Part shown: positions 45,554 through 53,847 of the stretch, one piece after another
Layout: each line of letters starts with the position of its first letter
Position numbering within the stretch: position 1 is the first letter of the stretch
Source of the DNA: CAVPTL01 sp963729195
GTDB taxonomy: Bacteria; Actinomycetota; Thermoleophilia; Gaiellales; JAICJC01
DNA: 64,000 bases
Direction of reading: 5' to 3'
NCBI GenBank assembly: GCA_963729195.1
Contig: CAVSNF010000020.1
Location: 62,001 to 126,000 of the forward strand
Notes under the pieces: model-generated
What the model saw: the letters and a program-made list of their open reading frames with translations, nothing else
Told to the model about the DNA's origin: nothing
The model's database searches: none
Translations under genes and position numbers: made by a program

Positions 45554-46753
45554 CGCCCCAGGCGCCGTCGCGGTCGCCGGCGGCGATCTCGGCCTGTGAG
45601 AAGCCCAGCTCGTTGAGCACCTCGCCGGTATCGCTGCCAAGCGGCGGCCCGGTGTGGGCAATCCGGCCGGGCGTGCGGCTCATGCGCGGCACCGGGGCCT
45701 GCATGGTGACGTCGCCCAGGCCGGTGTCGGGCACCGTCGCCAGCGCCTCGCGGGCGGCGTAGTGGGGGTCGTCCAAACGTCTCTGCCACCGAGAACACCC
45801 GCGAGACCGCGACGCCTTTTTCGCCCAGCTCGCGCTCCACCTGCTCGACGGTGCGCCGGCCGACCCAGTCGGCCACCAGGTCATCCAGGTCGTCGGCGTG
45901 GGTCTGGCGGCCGGCCGCGGTCAGAAAACGCGGGTCGGCGGCCAGCTCGGCGCCGCCCAGCGCCTCCAACAGCAGCACCGCCCGCGAGGGTGCGGTGCCC
46001 GACAGCGCCACCCAGCCGCCGTCGCTGGTGGCATACACGTTTCGCGGTGACGAGAACGACAGCCTCGACCCCGATCGGCGGGGGACGTAGCCGAGGTGTT
46101 TGACCAGCGTCGGTATCGGCCCCAGCAGCGAGTAGAGCGACTCGAACAGCGACACGTCGATCACCTGTCCGGTGCCGCCGCGGGCGTCGCGCCAGTACAG
46201 CGCGGCCAGCAGCGCCCAGGTCGCAAACAGTCCCGCCGACTCGTCGCCGAGTGCCACCGGCGGCAGCGTCGGCGGCCCGTCTGGCTCGCCGGTGATGCTG
46301 GCAAATCCCGAGTAGGCCTCGGCCAGCGTGCCCAGACCGGGCTGGGTGCTGCGCGGGCCGGTCTGGCCGAAGCCCGAGATCCGCACCACCACCAGCTGGG
46401 GGTTTCGCTCGAGCAGCGTGTCGGGCGCCAGCCCGAGCTTCTTCCAGCACGCCCGGCCGGTAGGCCTCCACCAGCGCGTCGGCGCTGTCGACCAGGCGCA
46501 GCAGGGCCTCACGGCCGGCCTCCGACTTGAGGTTCAGGATCACGCTGCGCTTGTTTCGCCCGAGGGTCACCCACCAGGCCGAGCGGTCATCCAGCATGCC
46601 GCCCATGCGCCTGGCAGCGTCACCGCCGTCGGGGCGTTCGATCTTGATTACCTCGGCCCCGAAATCCCCCAGGTGGGCCCCCACCGAGGGACCGGCGACG
46701 ATGTCTGCCAGCTCCAGGATGCGCACCCCTTCGAGCGGCAGCGGAGTGCTCAC
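45540..46753 (-). CDS. Family III CoA-transferase (CaiB/BaiF), two frame breaks
   Basis: This 403-codon enzyme (corrected) moves CoA between carboxylic acids. The N-terminus is LPLEGVRILELADIVAGPSVG, and the catalytic aspartate lies in GQVIDVSLFES. The GTG at 46753 starts it. An extra base near 46452 (GVLEKLGLAPDTLLERNP when removed) and one in the + strand AAA at 45775-45777 (AETLDDPHYAARE when removed) break the frame. It is divergent from a MaoC-family gene across a shared promoter, a pairing seen in dicarboxylate-CoA pathways. Confidence 0.9.
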
Positions 46754-46800
46754 ATTGCCCCCGTCGGCGTCGCCTTGACAGGCGCTGACGGCAAGCATAC

Positions 46801-46810
46801 AATCGTTTGC
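46801..46810 (-). promoter_or_regulatory. CAAACGATTG motif, copy 4 (reverse strand)
   Basis: The sequence reads caatcgtttg on the + strand, in the 105-base region between the divergent CoA-transferase and MaoC genes. It would let one regulator control both. Confidence 0.5.
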
Positions 46811-46858
46811 ATTGTCCGAGGATAGCGCCCCACCACCGCGAAGGCAAGGCCGGTAAAT

Positions 46859-47326
46859 GTGACCGACGGCCGCGATCGATTCGGGCGCTATCTGGAGCAA
46901 TTCGAGGTCGGTGACGTGTACCGTCACTGGCCCGGAAAGACCGTCACCGAGGCCGATAACCACCTGTTCTGCTGCCTCACGATGGCGGTCAGCCCGATCC
47001 ACACCGACGACAACTACGCCCGGCTGCACATGGACGGAGGGCGCAGCCTGGTGGTGGGCACGTACGTGTATGCGCTGCTCTTGGGGATGAGCGTCCCCGA
47101 TACCTCGGGCAAGGCCATCGCCGCACTCGGCACCGACAATCTCCGCCACGTCAAACCGGTGCATCACGGCGACACCCTGTATGCCTCCTCGACGGTTTTG
47201 GCCGCGCGGCCGTCGGCGTCGCGGCCGAACGCCGGCATCGTCACCATCGAGACCACCGGTGTGAACCAGGACGAGCAGCCGGTGTGCTCGTTCGAGCGCA
47301 GCTTCCTCGTGCCGAGGCGACCGTGA
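46859..47326 (+). CDS. MaoC-family hydratase/dehydratase
   Basis: This 155-residue hot-dog-fold protein has the catalytic-type motif SPIHTDDNYAR and the N-terminal LEQFEVGDVYRHWPGKTVTEADNHLF, as in mesaconyl-CoA or enoyl-CoA hydratases of the MaoC group. With the divergent CoA-transferase it could activate and hydrate a dicarboxylic acid. GTG start; its last bases overlap the GTG of the SDR. The exact acyl chain is unknown. Confidence 0.88.
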   Translation: MTDGRDRFGRYLEQFEVGDVYRHWPGKTVTEADNHLFCCLTMAVSPIHTDDNYARLHMDGGRSLVVGTYVYALLLGMSVPDTSGKAIAALGTDNLRHVKPVHHGDTLYASSTVLAARPSASRPNAGIVTIETTGVNQDEQPVCSFERSFLVPRRP

Positions 47327-48132
47327 TCGATCCGATCCTGGCAGCGGACGAGTTTGCCGGCCGGGTGTGCATCGTCACCGGTGCCGCCCGCGGCATCGGC
47401 GCAGCAATCGCCGAGAGCCTCGCGAGCCGCGGCGGCGTGGTGGTGATCTGTGACATCAACCCGGAAGCCGCTGCCGAGCGGGCACAGCTCTTGACCGAGT
47501 CCGGCTATCGGGCCGAGCCGTGGCGGGTGGACGTCTCCGACGGTGGTGATGTGCGGCAGTTGGTGGACGAGGTCACCGCTCGGCTGGGGCCGCCCGCCGT
47601 GCTGATCAACAACGCCGGTGTGGTCACGGTCGCGCCGTCCGACCAGCTGGCCGAGGAGGAGTGGCGCCGCCAGATCGACGTGATGCTGACGGGCACGTTC
47701 TTGATGACCCAAGCCGTCTCCCGTTCGATGCTCGCCGGAGGTGGCGGCGCGGTGGTCAACCTCAGCTCGATCGGCGGATTCGGCGGGCATCCGGGGCGTT
47801 CGGCCTACAACGCCGCCAAGGCGGGAATCTCGTGTCTCACCCAGGTGCTGGGGGTGGAGTGGGCCGCCCGCGGGATCAGGGTCAACGCGGTTGCGCCGGC
47901 CGTCACCCGCACCGAGATGCTCGAGCACGTGCTGCGCACGCTGGAGGGTGCGACCAAGCGCGCCGAGTACGCGGGGCGGACGCCCATGGGGCGGGTCGCA
48001 GAGCCGGCCGAGATCGCCGAGTGCGTTGCCTTCCTGGCCTCCGACAAGGCCCGCTTCATCACCGGCACGACGCTTCTGATCGACGGCGGCTGGATGGCGG
48101 GCGCAGGCCTCGAACCGGGAGCCGTGGAGTGA
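47323..48132 (+). CDS. SDR family oxidoreductase
   Basis: This 269-residue classical SDR has TGAARGIG (19-26), NNAG (97-100), S148/S149, and Y162/K166 in AYNAAKAG. The GTG at 47323 overlaps the MaoC stop by 4 bases. Its own end overlaps the degenerate SDR gene that follows, suggesting the two proteins are made together, perhaps as a heteromer. Confidence 0.92.
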   Translation: MIDPILAADEFAGRVCIVTGAARGIGAAIAESLASRGGVVVICDINPEAAAERAQLLTESGYRAEPWRVDVSDGGDVRQLVDEVTARLGPPAVLINNAGVVTVAPSDQLAEEEWRRQIDVMLTGTFLMTQAVSRSMLAGGGGAVVNLSSIGGFGGHPGRSAYNAAKAGISCLTQVLGVEWAARGIRVNAVAPAVTRTEMLEHVLRTLEGATKRAEYAGRTPMGRVAEPAEIAECVAFLASDKARFITGTTLLIDGGWMAGAGLEPGAVE

Positions 48133-48698
48133 GCAGCTACGTGGTCACCGGCGGTACCGACGGGTTCGTGGCCGAGCTCTCGCAGCACCTGCGGGCGCCC
48201 GTGCACCGCCACCCGGTGGAACCGATCACATCGTGGATCCACATCGTCGGGGGCGACACCGGCGACGATCCGGCGGCATCGCTGACGGCGGCAGCCGCGT
48301 CCGCCGATCAGCACCTTCCCCGCGGAGAGGGGGCGTCGTTCATCGCCGTGGTGCCGGTGTGGGGGGTGCTGGCCCCGCCGCACGACGGGCCGGCCGAGCT
48401 GGCGGTGGCCACTGCCCGGGCGCTGGCGAAGGTGTCGATCGAACGCTGGTCGCGGGAGGGGCGGCGGATCAACATCGTGGCCTACGGACCGCTCGACACC
48501 GACGCACTGCCGGGGCTGCGCGACCCGGCCACGCTGCGCGACCGCTCGCCCATGCACAAGCCGGCCACGCTCTCTGATCTGGCCGACGCGATCGACTTTC
48601 TGTCATCGTCTGCGGCCTCCTACGTCACCGGCAGCGAGCTGCCGCTGGACGGGGGCTGGACGGCCTACTCCTGGTTCTATCCGGCACGCGATCTGTGA
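48129..48698 (+). CDS. Degenerate SDR-like protein lacking catalytic residues
   Basis: This 189-residue protein keeps the C-terminal SDR pattern (DLADAIDFLSSSAASYVTGSELPLDGGW) but its N-terminus VVTGGTDGFVAEL lacks the TGxxxGxG loop, and no YxxxK pair is visible where the active site should be. It is short for an SDR. The GTG overlaps the intact SDR before it. A non-catalytic partner or structural subunit is plausible; decay is the other option. The frame is clean, and there is no sign of a sequencing break. Confidence 0.8.
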   Translation: MSSYVVTGGTDGFVAELSQHLRAPVHRHPVEPITSWIHIVGGDTGDDPAASLTAAAASADQHLPRGEGASFIAVVPVWGVLAPPHDGPAELAVATARALAKVSIERWSREGRRINIVAYGPLDTDALPGLRDPATLRDRSPMHKPATLSDLADAIDFLSSSAASYVTGSELPLDGGWTAYSWFYPARDL

Positions 48699-48717
48699 GA
48701 CCGACGAAAGGACACGC

Positions 48718-49431
48718 ATGACTCCGCTCACCAACCTCGGCCCGTGGCAAGACTGGGTCAGGCAGCAGCTGATCTTCACCGAGGCGGTGCGCGGCGGGCC
48801 GCTGGTGTGGTGTGCCGGCGCCGACCACCTGTTCGGCGACCCCCTGGGGCCGGAGCGCCACGCCCACGACGACGCGGCCGAGTACTACTTCGTGCTCAGC
48901 GGCGCCTGCATGGTCGAGGTGGGCGGCGAGGAGCGGGTCGCAAACACCGGTGACCTGGTCTACATCCCGGCGGATGCGCCGCACAACCTGCTGACCGAGG
49001 TGGGCGGGCAGGACGCGTGGGTGTTCGTGCTGGTCGGCCCCAACTTCGCGCACAACAAGTGGCGCACGTCGGACTACCTGCCGGGGACGGAGGACTACCG
49101 GATGACGATCACCCGGCCGCTGGACGGCGATCGCTCGGCGGCGTCCAACCCCTTCCCGGCCGACTGCGTCGAGCTCGTGCGGGGCACGCCGGTGACGGCC
49201 GTCTCGCACACCGCCGAGTACGTGTATCTGGTGGTCGAGGGCGAGTGCCACGTGCGCGTCGACCGGCTCGCCGGGACGCTGGGGGAGGGCGGTCAGGTGC
49301 ACGTCCGCCGCGACGTCGAGCACGACCTCACCAGCCTCACCGAGACCGCTCGGGTGCTGCGGTTCGAGTGCGCCTTCGTGCCGTTTGCGGGTGTGCCGCT
49401 GGGGCCGGAGGGCGCCCACACCCAGTACTGA
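48718..49431 (+). CDS. Cupin-domain protein with two cupin folds
   Basis: This 237-residue protein starts MTPLTNLGPWQDWV. The first cupin has ERHAHDDAAEYYFVLSG and GDLVYIPADAPHNL, with histidines able to bind a metal. A second, weaker cupin is at 150-230 (EYVYLVVEGECHVRV). It could be an isomerase or dioxygenase on a sugar acid, or a sensor. AAAGGA precedes the ATG. It follows the SDR pair by 19 bases, so it is probably in the same operon. Confidence 0.85.
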   Translation: MTPLTNLGPWQDWVRQQLIFTEAVRGGPLVWCAGADHLFGDPLGPERHAHDDAAEYYFVLSGACMVEVGGEERVANTGDLVYIPADAPHNLLTEVGGQDAWVFVLVGPNFAHNKWRTSDYLPGTEDYRMTITRPLDGDRSAASNPFPADCVELVRGTPVTAVSHTAEYVYLVVEGECHVRVDRLAGTLGEGGQVHVRRDVEHDLTSLTETARVLRFECAFVPFAGVPLGPEGAHTQY

Positions 49432-49476
49432 GAATAGCCCCTTACATAGATACTTGATTTTTGATACATTCACCCC

Positions 49477-50298
49477 ATGAAGGCTCCAGAACTCGGATCC
49501 ACAGACGTTCCCGGCCGGTTTGCGGGGAAGCGTCTGGTGCTCTCCGGCGGAGGCCGGGGGATCGGCGAGGCGACCGCACGGAGGGCTGCCCGCGAGGGCG
49601 CCGACGTGCTTTTGATCTCGCGCACCAAGGATGAGATCGACGCCGTCGCCGCCTCGATCGTGGCTGACGGCGGCAAGGCCTGGACACACGTCGCCGACGT
49701 GGCGGTGGCCGAGCAGGTCGACGCGGCCGTGGCCGCGGCCGCCGAGCGCTGGGGCGGCATCGACGTGCTGATCAACTGCGCCGGCTTCGGCTACACCTGC
49801 CCGTTCCTCGAGTTCCCCGATCACGAATGGTTCAAGGTCATGGGCGTCAACCTGAACGGCGCCTTCATGATGGCCCAGCGTGTCTCGCGGGTGATGGCAG
49901 CCAACGGCGGCGGGTCGATCGTGCACATCTCGTCGATCGCAGGATTTGCCGCCGACGGTGACGAGGGCGCCTACAACGCGTCAAAGGCCGGGATGCGCGG
50001 GCTCAATAACACGATGGCGCGAGAGCTCGCCCAGCATGGCATCCGCTCCAACCTGATCGCGCCCGGATACACCGCAACGCCACTCACCCGCGACTTCCTG
50101 GGCTCGAAAACGTTCGACTACGTGATGAACGACTTCGACCGGATTCCCGAGCGGCGGATGGCGACCTCCGAGGAGATCGCCGCGTCGATCCTGTTCCTCG
50201 CCTCGGACGACGCGTCGGCAATCAACGGGTGTGAGCTGATCGTCGACGGCGGCACGATGGCCAATCTGTACGTCGTCGAAACCCTGCCAGCCAATTAG
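49477..50298 (+). CDS. SDR family oxidoreductase, variant motifs
   Basis: This 273-residue SDR has SGGGRGIG (23-30), where Thr is usual at the first place, and NCAG (100-103) instead of NNAG. S152/S153 and Y166/K170 (AYNASKAG) are present. It is a paralogue of 18831: both end in an ETLP tail. The promoter gap of 45 bases is AT-rich (TTGATTTTTGATACATTC). The altered NNAG is uncommon but tolerated in some family members. Confidence 0.9.
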   Translation: MKAPELGSTDVPGRFAGKRLVLSGGGRGIGEATARRAAREGADVLLISRTKDEIDAVAASIVADGGKAWTHVADVAVAEQVDAAVAAAAERWGGIDVLINCAGFGYTCPFLEFPDHEWFKVMGVNLNGAFMMAQRVSRVMAANGGGSIVHISSIAGFAADGDEGAYNASKAGMRGLNNTMARELAQHGIRSNLIAPGYTATPLTRDFLGSKTFDYVMNDFDRIPERRMATSEEIAASILFLASDDASAINGCELIVDGGTMANLYVVETLPAN

Positions 50299-50345
50299 GA
50301 ACACCGCCTGTTCATGACGCTTGCCGTTGACAGCGCAGGCCCAGC

Positions 50346-51113
50346 GTGATCGCCGCGGTTGTCACCGGTGCCGCCGTCGGGATCGGCCGGGCCGTGACCG
50401 AGCGGCTGATCGAGGAGGGCGCGATCGTGGTCGGCGTCGATCGCGACCAGGCCGCGCTGGACGAGGCGGTGTCGCAGCTCGGCGACCGGCTGGTGCCGGT
50501 GGTGGGGGACATCGGCGAGTGGTCGACCCATGAGCGGGCGGCCGACGCCGCCGAGCAGCATGGCGAGCTGGCCTGGTGGGTCAATAACGCCGGCATCGAC
50601 TGGGTCTCGGCCGCTCACGAGGCCACCGAGGAGCACATCGCCAAGGGGCTGCGGGTGCTGCTGATGGGGCCGATGTTCGGCTCGTCGGTGGCGGTGCAGC
50701 GGATGCTCCCCCGGCGTGCGGGATCGATCGTGAACATCTCGTCGATCCAGGGCGTGGCGGCGTTCCCGCGGTACTACGTGTATGACGCCGCCAAGTCCGG
50801 CATCCTGATGGCGACCAAGAGCATCGCGGTCGACTACGGACCGTTCGGGATCCGCGCCAACGCCGTGCTGCCGGGATGTATCGAAACGCCGATGACCTAC
50901 ACCACCCTTCCGCCCGACGTCGACCGCGAGGAGGCGCTGCGGCGCGAGGGTGAACTGGCGCCGCTGCTGCGGGTGGGGCAGCCGGAGGAGGTCGCTGACG
51001 TGGTCACGTTCCTGCTGACCGACTGGGCCTCGTATGTGAACGGCGCCGAGATCACCGTTGACGGCGGGGCGATGGCCCGCTGCTTCCCCTACCCGCCGAT
51101 GGACATCACCTAG
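50346..51113 (+). CDS. SDR family oxidoreductase (paralogue of 43742)
   Basis: This 255-residue SDR has TGAAVGIG (7-14), NNAG (80-83), S132/S133, and Y146/K150 in YVYDAAKSG. The GTG start is chosen because it places MIAAVVTGAA at the normal distance from the cofactor loop. It shares the SIVNISSIQGVAA and ILMATKS stretches and the ending GGAMARCFPYP with 43742. It follows the 49477 SDR with a 47-base gap. Two different SDRs in a row suggest successive oxidation steps. Confidence 0.91.
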   Translation: MIAAVVTGAAVGIGRAVTERLIEEGAIVVGVDRDQAALDEAVSQLGDRLVPVVGDIGEWSTHERAADAAEQHGELAWWVNNAGIDWVSAAHEATEEHIAKGLRVLLMGPMFGSSVAVQRMLPRRAGSIVNISSIQGVAAFPRYYVYDAAKSGILMATKSIAVDYGPFGIRANAVLPGCIETPMTYTTLPPDVDREEALRREGELAPLLRVGQPEEVADVVTFLLTDWASYVNGAEITVDGGAMARCFPYPPMDIT

Positions 51114-51180
51114 AACCGCGCGTCCGAGCGATGGATTTGGGGCGTCGGGCGGATCTCTTCCCATAAACGGGAGGAGTCCG

Positions 51181-51477
51181 ATGAAACGCGTGATGGTTCG
51201 ATACCGGGTCAAACCCGAGCAGGTGGCCCGCAACGAGGAGCTGGTGCGGTCTGTCTACGCCGCACTTCACGACCTGGGTCCCGAGGGACTGCGATATGCG
51301 ACCTTCAAGCTCGCAGACGGCGTCACCTTCGTGCACATGGCGGCCACCGAGGGTGAGTCGCCGCTGCCCGGGCTGAAGCAATTCCAGGAGTTCCAGGAAG
51401 GCATCCGCGACCGCTGCGACGAACCGCCGGTGGTGTCCGAGCTGGAGGAGGTCGGGTCGTTTCGCTTCCATGCCTAG
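51181..51477 (+). CDS. Small dimeric alpha/beta-barrel-like protein
   Basis: This 98-residue protein has GGGAGGAG before the ATG. It reads MKRVMVRYRVKPEQVARNEELVRSVYAAL, then FVHMAATEG, a pattern of stress-responsive A/B-barrel proteins. No active site can be named. It is separate from the SDR before it (67 bases), and the ECF sigma gene starts 14 bases after its stop. Confidence 0.75.
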   Translation: MKRVMVRYRVKPEQVARNEELVRSVYAALHDLGPEGLRYATFKLADGVTFVHMAATEGESPLPGLKQFQEFQEGIRDRCDEPPVVSELEEVGSFRFHA

Positions 51478-51491
51478 ACTGAGCCCTTACG

Positions 51492-52520
51492 ATGGACGCG
51501 ACGGTGACACCTGAGCGGGCGAGTGAGCACGATCTACTCGAGCGTGCGCAGCGCGGTGACGACGACGCCTACGGCCGGCTGGTGGCTCCGTACCGTGCGG
51601 CGCTGCAGGCCCACTGCTACCGCATGCTGGGGTCGATCCAGGATGCCGAGGACGCTCTTCAGGACACGCTGCTGCGGGCATGGCGGGGACTTTCCCGGTT
51701 CGAGGGCCGAAGCTCACTGCGGTCGTGGCTCTACACGATTGCGACCAACGCGTGCCTGAAAGCGATTGAGCGGCGTGGGCGGCGGATGCTGCCTGTCGAC
51801 CACGGGCCGCCTGCCGCGCTCAATCAGCGTCCCGGCGAGCCGCTGGTGGAGTCGGTGTGGATCGACCCCTACCCCGATCGGGAGATTGGCGATCACCCGC
51901 CGGATGCCCCGGCAGCCAGGTACGAGCAGCGCGAGAGCATCGAGCTGGCGTTCATCGCGGCGCTGCAGCATCTGCCGGCGAGGCAACGGGCGGTGTTGAT
52001 CCTGCGGGACGTGCTCGGGTTCTCGGCCCGGGAGGTGGCGGAGTCGCTCGACACCACCCCGGCCTCGGTGTACAGCGCCCTCCAGCGGGCCCACAAAACC
52101 GTCGATGCGCGGGTGGACGGCCGAAGCCAGCAGGCGACCTTGCACTCACTCGGCGACGTGCGGCTGCGACGGCTGGTGGATCGCTACGTGCGGGCGTGGG
52201 AGAGCTGCGACGTCGACTCGATCCTGGCCCTGCTGACCGAGGACGCGGTGCTCGCCATGCCGCCCAGGGCAACCTGGTATCGCGGCGGCGACGCGATCGG
52301 CGCGTTCCTGGCCGAGTGGCCGCTGGCAGGCGGGCGGTGGCGACTCGCACAGGTCAACGCGAGCGGGCAGATCGCCTTTGGCAGCTATCGCTGGGATGCC
52401 AGTGCCGGTGCCTACGCTCCGCATGCCATCGACGTGCTGACGCTCCGTGGCGAGCACATCTCGGCAATCACGGCCTTCATGATCCCGGCCACGTTCCCCC
52501 TCTTCGGCCTCAGTGAATAA
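51492..52520 (+). CDS. ECF-type sigma factor with C-terminal SnoaL-like domain
   Basis: This 342-residue factor has region 2 (LLERAQRGDDDAYGRL, RMLGSIQDAEDALQDTLLRAWRG), region 4 (LPARQRAVLILRDVLGFSAREVAESLDTT) and a C-terminal domain from about 220 (VRAWESCDVDSILALLTEDAVLAMPP) of the SnoaL or NTF2 type. Such fused ECF factors are usually controlled by that domain instead of an anti-sigma factor, and none is present here. The stop codon TAA lies inside palindrome copy 8. It is just upstream of cassette B, which it might control. Confidence 0.92.
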   Translation: MDATVTPERASEHDLLERAQRGDDDAYGRLVAPYRAALQAHCYRMLGSIQDAEDALQDTLLRAWRGLSRFEGRSSLRSWLYTIATNACLKAIERRGRRMLPVDHGPPAALNQRPGEPLVESVWIDPYPDREIGDHPPDAPAARYEQRESIELAFIAALQHLPARQRAVLILRDVLGFSAREVAESLDTTPASVYSALQRAHKTVDARVDGRSQQATLHSLGDVRLRRLVDRYVRAWESCDVDSILALLTEDAVLAMPPRATWYRGGDAIGAFLAEWPLAGGRWRLAQVNASGQIAFGSYRWDASAGAYAPHAIDVLTLRGEHISAITAFMIPATFPLFGLSE

Positions 52521-52550
52521 AAGGTGCCAGGCACCTTTTATTCACTGAGG
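52508..52550. repeat. Palindromic repeat copy 8, extended 21-bp arms
   Basis: The left arm is CCTCAG followed by TGAATAAAAGGTGCC; the right arm is its exact complement, with centre A. The AAAA change of this variant is matched by TTTT opposite. It holds the last codons and the TAA stop of the sigma gene (52518-52520). Confidence 0.95.
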
Positions 52551-52647
52551 CTGATTTGTTGCAATGTTGTGACAGTTCGGGTCTTCCTCGCGCAGCATCA
52601 CGATCGTAGGGTTTGCGGCGTCAAACCCCGAGGGTGAGGAGTAGCAG

Positions 52648-53847
52648 GTGCGTGCAAGCTGGTGGAAGGTCGTGGCTCCGTTGCTGGGAGTTGGGTTCGC
52701 GCTGGTGTGCGCTGCCGGTGCGGGGCTGATGGGGTCGGGGCAGGCGCATGCCGATGTCGGAGGTTCCGAGCTGATCTCGGGAACCGTTGTCGATGCTGCC
52801 GGCAAGTCGGTTTCGGGAGCCACAGTGTCAGTGGTGTTGTGGCCAAACGAGTTGCCGCTGACTGGGTCGATCACACCACAACCCGTGGCCTGGATTGTGA
52901 CCGGTGCTGATGGATCGTACGATCTTTCCGCTGCGATGACTCCTGCGATCCAGGCTGCTGAGAACGGGAACGGTGGCGTCGCGAATTTCGAGCTCGACGT
53001 GAGTGAGCCTCATACCGGGTTGATGACGATGTGGATGTTCCCGGCGAGCCTCTCGGTTGGATCGGCCGCGACCATCGATCGTCGCGCATCGGCCGGGAAG
53101 CGTGTTTGGCGAAGTTCGATCACCGGCGGGGTGACCCGCCACAGGGTTCGACTTGCGCTTGGTGCACCGGGCGTGAGTCGTGTTGCATCCCGATTCCTGC
53201 GCCCGGTCACGAGCCACGCGGGTCCGCCGGCGTGTCCTTGGCTGCCGGATGGGGATCTCGGTACCCGCCTGGTCGTGGTGGGAGAGGTGCACTCGTGGAC
53301 GGGGATGGATGACACCTTCTCGTATGGTTCGACCGCCGATACGAGCGTCGAGGTCGGGATCACGGGAACTGATGGCAAAACCAGCGTCGGAGGGGCGATA
53401 CACGTCGGCAACTCGAGTTCAAGCGGGACGACTGGGGGGACGCGAATCAGCGGGCGTCACGCCAACGGGAACAGGGTGATGACCAAGTTCGACGTGCGTC
53501 GTTTGAAGTCGTGCGTTGGAACGACCATGACCCAGGTGTACCGGTGGAACGGCCTCGACGTTTATCTGGGTGATCAGACCGTGCAGGATCAGGATGGAGC
53601 GTGCTCACGAAGTCCTGAGAGCCGCCGGCACACGTTTCCTCTGGGTCAGGCCTTCTGGAACCGAAACAAAAACGATGCGACCTGGTTCAGTGCAGCGATC
53701 TCCATCGGTCCGTTTTCGCTCAGCTCTACGAGTGGATATTCGACCAACGTTCAGAGTCACTGGGATTTCTCGCCCTCCGGATCACGAACGCTGTGTGGCA
53801 ACGATGCGGGGATCGGCACGGCGCATCGAGTGTTCGCGGGTGCATAG
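52648..53847 (+). CDS. Cassette B, gene 1: secreted beta-rich protein
   Basis: This 399-residue protein has a signal peptide (VVAPLLGVGFALVCAAGAGL, cleavage near AHA-DV), then a carboxypeptidase-regulatory-like stretch (ISGTVVDAAGKSVSGATVSV, then TGADGSYDLSA), then a novel domain with VVGEVHSWTGMDDTFSYG and cysteines in KSCVG, GACSR and TLCGN. It ends HRVFAGA. Cassette A gene 1 has the same order and length. The GTG start has GAGGAG upstream. The function is unknown; a surface-exposed role is inferred. Confidence 0.85.
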   Translation: MRASWWKVVAPLLGVGFALVCAAGAGLMGSGQAHADVGGSELISGTVVDAAGKSVSGATVSVVLWPNELPLTGSITPQPVAWIVTGADGSYDLSAAMTPAIQAAENGNGGVANFELDVSEPHTGLMTMWMFPASLSVGSAATIDRRASAGKRVWRSSITGGVTRHRVRLALGAPGVSRVASRFLRPVTSHAGPPACPWLPDGDLGTRLVVVGEVHSWTGMDDTFSYGSTADTSVEVGITGTDGKTSVGGAIHVGNSSSSGTTGGTRISGRHANGNRVMTKFDVRRLKSCVGTTMTQVYRWNGLDVYLGDQTVQDQDGACSRSPESRRHTFPLGQAFWNRNKNDATWFSAAISIGPFSLSSTSGYSTNVQSHWDFSPSGSRTLCGNDAGIGTAHRVFAGA

